DNA of 19,507 nt from Croceibacterium_A sp039927815. GTDB lineage: Bacteria > Pseudomonadota > Alphaproteobacteria > Sphingomonadales > Sphingomonadaceae. Below the pieces are notes generated by a model, which saw nothing but the letters and a program-made list of their open reading frames with translations, was not told where the DNA came from and made no database searches. The DNA lies in the NCBI GenBank assembly GCA_039927815.1, contig JBDSUJ010000147.1, positions 1-19,507 of the forward strand. Direction: 5' to 3'. How positions within the stretch are numbered: the stretch's first letter is position 1; every line of letters begins with the position of its first letter. The position numbers were made by a program, and so were the translations under genes. Below are positions 7,118-12,889 of the stretch, in pieces.

Positions 7118-7561
7118 GTGAACGACGTTCGCCTGCTCGACTCCGCGCTCGTGCCGGAAGCCGCGCTGGCTCGCTTCGGGCAGGATCATCCCGCGGCGGG
7201 CGGAATCGCCAGCTTCGTCGGCAAGGTTCGGCCTGACGACGGGGTCGAGGCGCTCGAGCTCAGCCACTACCCGCCGCTCACCCTGCCCGGCATGGTGGCG
7301 TTGGCGACTCAGGCGCTGGCGCGCTGGCCGCTCGACGGGCTGCTGATCCACCACCGTGTCGGCATCATGCAACCGGGCGAGCCAATTGTGCTGGTGGCCG
7401 CGGCCGCGCGGCATCGGCGCGATGCGTTCGAGGCGGCCGAGTTCGCGATGGACCACTTGAAAAGCGATGCCTGGTTCTGGAAGCGTGAACTCCGCGCCGG
7501 CACGTGGCACTGGATCGAGCCCCGCGCGCACGACCACGCTGATCTCAAGCGCTGGAAATAG
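7118..7561 (+). CDS. moaE: Molybdopterin synthase catalytic subunit
   Basis: MoaE binds precursor Z and accepts sulfur from two MoaD molecules to form molybdopterin. The 147-residue protein shows IASFVGKVRPDDGVEALELSHYP near the N-terminus, HRVGIMQPGEPIVLVAAAARHR in the middle and the active-site lysine region FAMDHLKSDAWFWKRE, which corresponds to the usual KTRAPFWKKE. It starts at a GTG (7118), one base after the moaD stop. The first GTG codons read VNDVRLLDS. The longer open frame from 7070 overlaps moaD and is not needed. It is the last gene of the folB-moa operon. Confidence 0.95.
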   Translation: MNDVRLLDSALVPEAALARFGQDHPAAGGIASFVGKVRPDDGVEALELSHYPPLTLPGMVALATQALARWPLDGLLIHHRVGIMQPGEPIVLVAAAARHRRDAFEAAEFAMDHLKSDAWFWKRELRAGTWHWIEPRAHDHADLKRWK

Positions 7562-7571
7562 TTCGGCCGAT

Positions 7572-7585
7572 TTGATCGGCGTCAA
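7572..7585 (+). promoter_or_regulatory. FNR/Anr-type binding site
   Basis: TTGAT-cggc-GTCAA matches the FNR consensus TTGAT-N4-ATCAA in nine of ten positions. Its centre is 57 bases upstream of the ATG of the 7636 gene. A class-II FNR promoter, with the site centred at -41.5, would start RNA near 7620, just before the AAGGAG at 7623-7628. A shifted perfect hairpin GCCGAT-ttg-ATCGGC (7566-7580) overlaps it, so part of the symmetry may have another cause. An FNR-family gene lies 500 bases away. Confidence 0.5.
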
Positions 7586-7635
7586 ACATTCCTGCGCCAA
7601 CCTCTGGCATCGCGTCTCCATCAAGGAGACCACCG

Positions 7636-8067
7636 ATGACCGAACGTATCCCTCGCGACCTGATCGCTCACCAGGCGATCGTCCATGCCGAGGCGGCGCT
7701 GCCTTTCGCCCATACCGTGGACCGCACTTTCGAGCTCCCGACCGGGCTTTACGCGGCGACCGCGGCACTGTTCCTCGGGTTCGTGGCACTCATGGCGCTG
7801 GGATTTGGCAACCCGCACATGATTGTGCCCCTGGGCATCATCGTGATTTTTCTCGCGATGTTCTTTGCTGTGCCCGCCCAGTGGGTGCGGATGAACCCCG
7901 TGACTTCGCAGCGGGCGACCAGCTGGGCACGATTTCAGCGCGAGGGCGTGATGACCCCGTTCGGCCGAGCGACCGCCGGCCAGGCGACCGCCCAGGTCTT
8001 AATCCTGCCGGCCGTCGTGTTCGGGTGGGGCATCGCGGTGGTGACGATTGCCGCGCTGGTGCGCTAA
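7636..8067 (+). CDS. Inner-membrane protein of unknown function
   Basis: This 143-residue protein has an N-terminal soluble part of about 35 residues and three hydrophobic segments at about 38-58 (LYAATAALFLGFVALMALGF), 61-79 (including PLGIIVIFLAMFFAVPAQ) and 119-142 (including VLILPAVVFGWGIAVV). The polar loop between the second and third is basic, which suggests it is cytoplasmic. I do not recognise the family and see no cofactor motif. AAGGAG (7623-7628) is seven bases before the ATG, a strong ribosome binding site. An FNR-type box upstream and the convergent FNR-like gene suggest expression when oxygen is low. It could be transcribed partly with the moa operon, since no terminator separates them. 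Confidence 0.8.
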   Translation: MTERIPRDLIAHQAIVHAEAALPFAHTVDRTFELPTGLYAATAALFLGFVALMALGFGNPHMIVPLGIIVIFLAMFFAVPAQWVRMNPVTSQRATSWARFQREGVMTPFGRATAGQATAQVLILPAVVFGWGIAVVTIAALVR

Positions 8068-8091
8068 AGCCGGGGCTTCGTCAGCGTGTCT

Positions 8092-8784
8092 TCAATGGCC
8101 CGCCGATTGCCCCAGGCGCGCCGGTTCGAGCAATTCGAGCCCGCGCGCCCCGACCCGTCGGATGACACCATCGTCCTCAAGCCGGGTCAGCGCGCGGCTG
8201 ACCGTTTCGATGGTCACCCCCAGCATGCCGGCGATCTCGCCGCGCGTGAGCGGCAGTTCCAGTAGGCGCGCCGGATGGCACGGGGAATCGCTCGCCGCTT
8301 CCGCCAGGCTCAGGATGAGCGCGCCAACTTTTTCGATCGCGCTGCGCCGGCCGCTCAGCGCCAACAGTCCCCGCGACTGGTGCAAGTCTTCTTGCGATCG
8401 GCGCAGCAGTGCCTGCGCGAGCGCCGGGTGGTCGCCAATGGCCCGGCCCATATCGCGCCGCGCAAACACGCACAGCTCGCTGTCGGACAGCGCAGTGACA
8501 TCATAATGCGCGAACGGCGCGAACAGTTCGCCAACGAAGCCAGCCGGATGGACTAGCGCGAGGATGCGCTCGGTACCATCCTCATCCACCGCACTGATCT
8601 TGAGCGCACCGCTGATCAACGTGGCGCAGGCGGTATCCTCGTCGCCCGCCGCAAACAGCAGCGCGCCTCGCTTGAGGCGACGATGGCTCCCGGCGCGGGC
8701 CATCGCGTCGCGCTCCTGCCCGGTCAGCACAGAACAGGCCGCGCGGTCGCGCACCGGGCATCCGGCGCACGCCAGGCTGGTCAT
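8092..8784 (-). CDS. FNR-type oxygen-sensing regulator (CRP/FNR family)
   Basis: This 230-residue regulator has a cyclic-nucleotide-like sensor domain (about 20-140) and a C-terminal helix-turn-helix. The N-terminal cysteines C6-x2-C9-x7-C17 (CAGCPVRDRAAC) and C105 in SELCVFAR correspond to the four ligands of the oxygen-labile [4Fe-4S] cluster of FNR/FnrL. The recognition helix contains E193-TV-S196-R197, the E..SR signature that reads TTGAT half-sites. It should dimerise and bind DNA without oxygen. Its ATG overlaps the stop of the upstream lipoprotein gene by four bases (ATGA), so the two are co-translated. It is probably the regulator of the TTGAT-type site at 7572-7585. The exact name (fnrL, anr, fixK) cannot be fixed from sequence. 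Confidence 0.93.
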   Translation of the reverse strand: MTSLACAGCPVRDRAACSVLTGQERDAMARAGSHRRLKRGALLFAAGDEDTACATLISGALKISAVDEDGTERILALVHPAGFVGELFAPFAHYDVTALSDSELCVFARRDMGRAIGDHPALAQALLRRSQEDLHQSRGLLALSGRRSAIEKVGALILSLAEAASDSPCHPARLLELPLTRGEIAGMLGVTIETVSRALTRLEDDGVIRRVGARGLELLEPARLGQSAGH

Positions 8785-9269
8785 CTCAACGCGCCGAGCA
8801 GGCCGGTGATCGTCGCGTCCTCTTCCCCGACCTGGGCGACGGCGGTGTCGCGGGTCGCGGCAATGCGGGTCAGCTCGCCCCCTTCGGTCGCCGCAGCGGC
8901 ATAGATCCGATCGAGGTCGGCGAGCGCGATCATGGCCCGACTACGCGTCGATTCGAGACCCGCGATGGAGACTTGCGCGACCGACCACGCTTCGCTGCCT
9001 AGCGCGCTGCCGCGAGCCGCGTTCACGGCGCTGCGGGCAGCGGGTACTTCGCGCTGGAACGCCGCATGCGCGCTCGTGACCGCGCTCTCCAGCTGGCCGA
9101 GGCTTGTGGCCACTGCGGGCGGCGTGGGGGGCGGGACATAAGGCGTTACCGGGATCAGCGTGCCGGTGGCGCGCTCGGCAGGGCGAATCGCCAGGCTGGG
9201 ATAAGTTCCCCCGTCAGACTTGCACGCGGCGAGCAGGACGACCGGGGCGAGGAGGGCGAAGCGCTTCAT
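8781..9269 (-). CDS. Small lipoprotein, unknown function
   Basis: This 162-residue protein has a lipoprotein signal, MKRFALLAPVVLLAAC, with the lipid-carrying cysteine at C16. A proline-rich linker (YVPPPTPPAV, about 44-53) is followed by an alanine-rich region of about 100 residues that should be helical (SAHAAFQREVPAARSAVNAARG and onward). The family is not one I recognise. It probably sits on the periplasmic side of a membrane. It overlaps the FNR-like gene by four bases, which is unusual company for a lipoprotein and suggests shared expression. The ribosome binding site is weak (AAGG, about 12 bases upstream). Confidence 0.8.
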   Translation of the reverse strand: MKRFALLAPVVLLAACKSDGGTYPSLAIRPAERATGTLIPVTPYVPPPTPPAVATSLGQLESAVTSAHAAFQREVPAARSAVNAARGSALGSEAWSVAQVSIAGLESTRSRAMIALADLDRIYAAAATEGGELTRIAATRDTAVAQVGEEDATITGLLGALR

Positions 9270-9319
9270 CGCCCAAGGCCTTAGCCGCTCATCCGGCTGC
9301 TTTCCAGCGCCGGGCGGCG

Positions 9320-9348
9320 TTGACAGGCCGGACAGCTTCGCTTAACGG
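9320..9348 (+). promoter_or_regulatory. Probable rplU-rpmA promoter
   Basis: TTGACA (9320-9325) is a perfect sigma-70 -35 box. Seventeen bases later TAACGG (9343-9348) is a poor -10 box. Alphaproteobacterial promoters often keep the -35 better than the -10. RNA would begin near 9354, giving a leader of about 90 bases that starts just before a terminator-like hairpin. Confidence 0.5.
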
Positions 9349-9361
9349 CCCGCGAGCATTC

Positions 9362-9387
9362 GGCGCCTGTCTTTGGGCGCCCTTTTT
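9362..9387 (+). terminator. Terminator-like hairpin in the rplU leader
   Basis: GGCGCC (9362-9367), an eight-base loop, GGCGCC (9376-9381), C, then TTTTT (9383-9387) has the form of an intrinsic terminator on the plus strand. No plus-strand gene lies upstream of it that would need one. It sits between the divergent lipoprotein gene and rplU, right after the predicted promoter, so it may attenuate the ribosomal-protein transcript. The stem is short (six pairs, all G-C). Confidence 0.45.
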
Positions 9388-9444
9388 GTCGTTTGAGCGG
9401 GTCTCCTGCGCTGCGACAGTCGCATAGAACGGAAAATGGGTACC

Positions 9445-9990
9445 ATGTTCGCAGTAGTGCGCACGGGCGGCAAACAGTATCGCGTCGCCGCCGGAGACAA
9501 GATCGCGGTCGAGAAGCTGGCGGGTGACGCCGGCGACACGATCCAGCTGGGCGACGTCCTGCTCGCGGGCGAAGGCGACAGCCTGGCAGACATCGCCAAG
9601 GTCATCGTCTCGGCCGAGATCATCGCCCAGGCCAAGAGCGAGAAGGTCATCGTCTTCAAGAAACGGCGCCGGCATAATTATCGCCGCAAGGCGGGCCATC
9701 GCCAGCAGCTGACCCTGCTGCGGATCCTGTCGGTGGGCGACAAGCCGGCGCAGAAGAAGGCAGCGGCCCCCACGAGCGAGGCGGCTCCGAAGTCGGACGC
9801 GGCGCCGGCCCTGCACGAGGCCGAGCGTCAGGAACCCGCCAAGGGCGTCGACGTAGTCAAGGAAACGAAGGCCCGGAAGGCCGCGCCCGTGAAGGACGCA
9901 GCGCCCTCAAAGCCAGCGGACGACAAGGCTCCGGCGAAAGCGGCAACGGTCAAGAAGTCCGCGGCTGCCAAGCCCGCGGCGAAGAAGTAA
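9445..9990 (+). CDS. rplU: Large ribosomal subunit protein bL21, with extended tail
   Basis: L21 is a 23S rRNA-binding protein of the 50S subunit. Residues 1-97 are the normal domain, from MFAVVRTGGKQYRV to the signature FKKRRRHNYRRKAGHRQ (71-87) and LTLLRILSV (89-97). The rest, about 84 residues, is an Ala/Lys/Pro tail (PAQKKAAAPT...KSAAAKPAAKK) resembling histone-H1-like tails; typical L21 is about 103 residues. Such tails occur in some Alphaproteobacteria and are presumably disordered. I chose the ATG at 9445, where the family begins. An in-frame ATG at 9436 would add MGT. rpmA follows 12 bases after the stop, the standard order. Confidence 0.97.
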   Translation: MFAVVRTGGKQYRVAAGDKIAVEKLAGDAGDTIQLGDVLLAGEGDSLADIAKVIVSAEIIAQAKSEKVIVFKKRRRHNYRRKAGHRQQLTLLRILSVGDKPAQKKAAAPTSEAAPKSDAAPALHEAERQEPAKGVDVVKETKARKAAPVKDAAPSKPADDKAPAKAATVKKSAAAKPAAKK

Positions 9991-10002
9991 GGGTAGTTCG
10001 AG

Positions 10003-10272
10003 ATGGCACATAAGAAAGCAGGCGGCTCCTCGCGCAATGGTCGCGATTCGGCGGGCCGCCGCCTCGGCGTGAAGAAGTTCGGCGGCCAGGACGTGGTCGG
10101 CGGCAACATTATCATCCGCCAGCGCGGCACCCGGGTTTACCCGGGCGTCAACGTCGGGCTGGGCAAGGATCACACCCTGTTTGCGCTTACCGCCGGCAAA
10201 GTGCGCTTCCACGCCGGCAAGCAGGCGCGAAAGTATGTGTCGGTGGATGCCATGGCAGAGGCCGCTGAATAA
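10003..10272 (+). CDS. rpmA: Large ribosomal subunit protein bL27
   Basis: L27 reaches the peptidyl transferase centre with its flexible N-terminus. The 89-residue protein starts MAHKKAGGSSRNGRDS and contains GRRLGVKKFGGQDVVGGNIIIRQRGT and GKDHTLFALTAGKVRF, all diagnostic. There is no N-terminal extension of the type that Firmicutes cleave off. The gene follows rplU directly and is ended by a strong terminator. Confidence 0.98.
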   Translation: MAHKKAGGSSRNGRDSAGRRLGVKKFGGQDVVGGNIIIRQRGTRVYPGVNVGLGKDHTLFALTAGKVRFHAGKQARKYVSVDAMAEAAE

Positions 10273-10274
10273 TC

Positions 10275-10334
10275 GGATGATCCACTGACAGGGTCATCCT
10301 CCGGGATGGCCCGCCGGGCGCTTTATTGCCCGGC
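10275..10334 (+). repeat. Two tandem hairpins after rpmA
   Basis: Directly after the rpmA stop are two perfect stems: GGATGA (10275-10280) with TCATCC (10294-10299), and GCCGGGC (10313-10319) with GCCCGGC (10328-10334). Neither has a T-run. They precede the real terminator, making three stems in a row. They may protect the mRNA 3' end or slow the polymerase. Confidence 0.45.
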
Positions 10335-10336
10335 CT

Positions 10337-10440
10337 CGAGGGAGATGGGCCAGCCCGTCTCCCTTTTTTAGTCTCCCTCGCAAACAAGGCGTCACACTTC
10401 CAAGCCAAGAGGCCGGATGTGGGCGATACCTCGAGGGAGA
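10337..10440. repeat. CGAGGGAGA repeated three times, one inverted
   Basis: The nine-base word CGAGGGAGA occurs at 10337-10345 and 10432-10440 on the plus strand and inverted (TCTCCCTCG) at 10372-10380. The two direct copies extend to a shared CCTCGAGGGAGA. The first forms the terminator stem, and the last includes the ribosome binding site of the acetyltransferase gene. The inverted copy could pair with either. Confidence 0.55.
10339..10369 (+). terminator. Intrinsic terminator of rplU-rpmA
   Basis: AGGGAGATGGG (10339-10349) pairs with CCCGTCTCCCT (10354-10364) through a four-base loop, with one wobble pair, and is followed by six Ts (10364-10369). This is a strong Rho-independent terminator for the ribosomal-protein operon. 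Confidence 0.88.
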
Positions 10441-10446
10441 AGGACG

Positions 10447-10995
10447 ATGTTCGTGCGTACCGATCGGCTGTTCCTGCGGCCCGCCTGGCGTGAGGACGCC
10501 CCCGAGCTGACCCGCGCCATCGCGCACGAGCCAGTCGTGCGCATGCTCGCTCGCGCCCCGTGGCCCTATTACGAATCGCACGCGCGCGCGTGGATCGCAG
10601 CCGCGCACGACCCGAGGCTGCCGACCTTGCTGGTGACCGTGCCGGGCGAGGGCCGGCGGATCGTGGGCGGATGCGGACTGCACGCCGAGGACGGGTCCAG
10701 CGTGGTCGGTTACTGGATCGAACCGCTCCACTGGGGCCGCGGCTTCGCCACCGAGGCGCTGCGCGGCATGCTGACGCTCGCGCGGACATTGGGTCACCGG
10801 CAGATTGTTGGTCGCCACGCGGCGGACAACCCGGCCTCGGGACGGGTCCTGCGCAAGGCCGGTTTTGTACCGACCGGTCGGGCGCGCCCGTTCCGTAGTC
10901 TTGGCCGCGCGGGCGAGTTGCGTGGGCCCGAATATGCGCTCGATCTGGCCGGTGAAGACGGACCGCAAGACGCCCCGATGCGATACGCGGCGTGA
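10447..10995 (+). CDS. GNAT-family N-acetyltransferase
   Basis: This 182-residue protein has the Acetyltransf_3 / RimJ-like fold. It opens with TDRLFLRPAWREDAPEL. The acetyl-CoA pyrophosphate loop is HWGRGFATEAL (95-105), and NPASGRVLRKAGF (128-140) is the usual C-terminal helix. The acceptor may be a protein N-terminus or a small amine, but this cannot be decided from sequence. The ATG at 10447 follows GGGAGAAGGA (10434-10444), a strong ribosome binding site that lies in the last copy of a local repeat. Its stop is only four bases from the end of the convergent thioesterase gene. Confidence 0.88.
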   Translation: MFVRTDRLFLRPAWREDAPELTRAIAHEPVVRMLARAPWPYYESHARAWIAAAHDPRLPTLLVTVPGEGRRIVGGCGLHAEDGSSVVGYWIEPLHWGRGFATEALRGMLTLARTLGHRQIVGRHAADNPASGRVLRKAGFVPTGRARPFRSLGRAGELRGPEYALDLAGEDGPQDAPMRYAA

Positions 10996-10999
10996 CGGA

Positions 11000-11392
11000 C
11001 TAGCTGACGAAACGCTCGACCACCTCGCGCGCCAGCCGCGCGGGGCGGCGGGTGGCGGCGTCGAGGCAGCACCAGCTGCTACGGATTTCGGCCAGCACCT
11101 CCTCGCCCCGCGTGATCGCGGTGGTGAAGTACGAGCGTGCGCCCTGCATCCGCTCGGCGATCACGTGCGCCGCCACCCCGTCACCCAGGAACGCGGGGCG
11201 CAGATAGGAAATTTCGTGCTTGAGCGCGACCCACAAGTGGCTGGCGACCGCATCCGCCGGGGCCACCGACTGCCAGTATTCGACCACCGCATCCTGCACC
11301 CAGCGTAAATAGACCGCGTTGTTGACGTGGCCCATGTGATCGATGTCGGCCGGGCCTATGGCGATCGCATGACGGAAACCGGTGCTGGTCAT
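11000..11392 (-). CDS. Acyl-CoA thioesterase, 4HBT / YbgC-like hotdog fold
   Basis: This 130-residue protein hydrolyses an acyl-CoA thioester, by family. The active-site segment D16-x-D18-HMGHVNNAVYLRW (16-31) is the classic 4-hydroxybenzoyl-CoA thioesterase / YbgC motif, with D16 as probable catalytic residue. Later strands WVALKHEISYLRPAFLGD and SYFTTAITRGEEVLAEIRSSW match. The acyl chain is not predictable. Its ATG overlaps the stop of the upstream PF10118-like gene (ATGA), so the two are co-translated and may share a lipid-related role. Confidence 0.9.
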   Translation of the reverse strand: MTSTGFRHAIAIGPADIDHMGHVNNAVYLRWVQDAVVEYWQSVAPADAVASHLWVALKHEISYLRPAFLGDGVAAHVIAERMQGARSYFTTAITRGEEVLAEIRSSWCCLDAATRRPARLAREVVERFVS

Positions 11393-12264
11393 GTCGGGTC
11401 CGGGATCGCGCCCGCGAAGGCGCTGTCGTAGCGCCCGATCAGCGCCCGGTCATCCTGCTTCCACGGGTGGAAGCCGGGCAAGAAGTACGCGCACCAGGCC
11501 GGGAACACGCGCCGCAGGATGCCGGGCCGGCCGACCAGGTACCACGCCAGCCGCCAGCGGGCGCGCCATCCGCCGATGTCGTCCTGCGCGAGGAGTTCCA
11601 GCGCGTCTTGCGAGCGGTTGCGGATGAAGCGCCGGGTGATGATCAGCATCAGCACGCTCTTGACCCGCCACCGCTTCCACCGGCTCCAGTCGCGCGTGGC
11701 GTGCAGCCAGGTGTCGTAAGCGACGGCCTTGTGCTCGATCTCCTCGACCGCGTGCCAGCGCCACAAGTCCGCCTGCGCGGCGTCAGCGCCGAGGAAATGT
11801 TCGGGATGGGCGAGGAATTCGTGGCTGAACATGGCGGTGAAGTGCTCGAGCGCCATGGTCACCGCCAGCCAGCCGATCCGGGGCCGGGCGCGCACCTGAC
11901 CGATCAGCATCTCGACCCGCGCATCGATGCGCGACAAATCGTAGCCAGAGGCCTGCGCCGCGCGGTTGAACGCCACATGCTCGCGGGTGTGGTTGATCTC
12001 CTGGCGGACAAACGCGCGGATCTCGGCTTCGAGCTGGGGAGGGGCGGCGTCGCGGAACGCCCTGACCGCATCGATGAACAGCGCTTCGCCGCGCGGGAAG
12101 GTGGCGGACAGCGCGTTGTACCACGCGGTCGCAACCGGATCGCCGCCCGCCCACCACCGTGCCGGCACTGCATCGCGCCCGAAACGCCGGTCGCGCACGG
12201 TGATGACCGGCTTGCCGTCGGGCGATTCGCGGTCGAAAGAATAGGTCGCGTTCATGAAGCTCAT
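11389..12264 (-). CDS. Metal-dependent hydrolase-like protein (PF10118 family)
   Basis: This 291-residue protein belongs to the family annotated as putative metal-dependent hydrolases, PF10118. It is mostly helical and has ferritin-like paired metal ligands: E89 with H92 and H96 in RQEINHTREH, E140-H141 in ALEHFTAMFSHEF, and H171, E174/E175, E177-H178 in WRWHAVEEIEHKAVAYD. The pattern suggests a diiron site, possibly an oxygenase or desaturase-like fold. No activity is established, to my knowledge. The family name is from recognition and I could not search it. The gene is divergent from a TetR regulator with only 19 bases between starts and coupled to a thioesterase. The ATG at 12255 is an alternative start, and neither has a clear ribosome binding site. 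Confidence 0.82.
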   Translation of the reverse strand: MSFMNATYSFDRESPDGKPVITVRDRRFGRDAVPARWWAGGDPVATAWYNALSATFPRGEALFIDAVRAFRDAAPPQLEAEIRAFVRQEINHTREHVAFNRAAQASGYDLSRIDARVEMLIGQVRARPRIGWLAVTMALEHFTAMFSHEFLAHPEHFLGADAAQADLWRWHAVEEIEHKAVAYDTWLHATRDWSRWKRWRVKSVLMLIITRRFIRNRSQDALELLAQDDIGGWRARWRLAWYLVGRPGILRRVFPAWCAYFLPGFHPWKQDDRALIGRYDSAFAGAIPDPT

Positions 12265-12275
12265 ATGCGATTAGC

Positions 12276-12289
12276 TGACACTGATGTCA
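12276..12289. promoter_or_regulatory. Palindrome over the TetR start codon, likely operator
   Basis: TGACA-ctga-TGTCA is a perfect 5-4-5 palindrome. The TetR ATG (12284-12286) lies within it, and the divergent PF10118-like gene starts 12 bases away. TetR regulators usually bind such a site between themselves and their target, so it could repress both genes. The core is short and unconfirmed. Confidence 0.45.
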
Positions 12290-12889
12290 ATTAGGCAACG
12301 CCTGCCTCAAGAAGAAAGCCGCCGTGCCGCGCTTGCCGCGGCGCGGACGCTGCTGCTCGAAAGTGGTCCGCAAAGCGTGACCTTGAAGGCCGTTGCCAGC
12401 CGCATCGATCGCACTCACGCCAATCTGCTCCACCATTTCGGCAGCGCTGCCGAATTGCAGCGCGCGCTGGCGGCGTTTCTGGCCGCAAGCGTATGCGACG
12501 CCATTGCTGAGGCGGTACTGGCCGCGCGTGCCGGAGTCGGTCGTCCGCGTGAAGTGGTCGACCTGACCTTCGATGCGTTCGACCGTGAGGGCGGCGGGGC
12601 GCTTGCCGGCTGGATGCTGTTGACCGGTAACGAGCACGCGCTGGACCCGATCGTCGAGGCGATCCAGCGGCTAGTCGACGCACTGCGGCCCGAAGAGCAA
12701 GCCCCGGGCGCGCACCGCACGATTCACGAGGTGACGCTGGCACTGGTGCTGATGGCGCTGGGCGATGCGCTGATTGGCGAGCGGCTGGCAGGATCGCTAC
12801 GGGTGCGCCGGGCTAGCGCGCGCGATCAGGCCGAAGCGATGTTGGTCCGGGCGATGGAACGCGCGGGCGGTCTCACCCAGCCGGGTTGA
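12284..12889 (+). CDS. TetR-family transcriptional regulator
   Basis: This 201-residue protein has the N-terminal TetR helix-turn-helix. AALAAARTLLLESG (15-28) is helix 1, and VTLKAVASRIDRTHANLLHHFGSAAELQRAL (32-62) contains the reading helix and the conserved HFGS region. The C-terminal half (about 70-195) is the ligand-binding helical domain and is not informative about ligand. No ribosome binding site precedes the ATG, so translation may be leaderless. It probably controls the divergent PF10118-like gene and coupled thioesterase. Its 3' end overlaps the convergent ygfZ gene by 17 bases. Confidence 0.9.
   Translation: MSIRQRLPQEESRRAALAAARTLLLESGPQSVTLKAVASRIDRTHANLLHHFGSAAELQRALAAFLAASVCDAIAEAVLAARAGVGRPREVVDLTFDAFDREGGGALAGWMLLTGNEHALDPIVEAIQRLVDALRPEEQAPGAHRTIHEVTLALVLMALGDALIGERLAGSLRVRRASARDQAEAMLVRAMERAGGLTQPG

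Noticed and set aside
7566..7580. GCCGAT-ttg-ATCGGC as a terminator of moaE
   Set aside because: The stem is only six pairs and is followed by GTCAAAC, not a T-run, so termination is unlikely. It overlaps the FNR-type box.
9322..9371. GACAGGC (9322-9328) complementary to GCCTGTC (9365-9371), a possible antiterminator for the rplU leader hairpin
   Set aside because: The first copy overlaps the -35 box of the predicted promoter and would not be in the RNA, so it cannot compete with the hairpin.
10187..10789. 200-codon minus-strand open frame across the rpmA-acetyltransferase gap
   Set aside because: It is antisense to two well supported genes and the terminator, with Arg/Ser-rich composition and no ribosome binding site.
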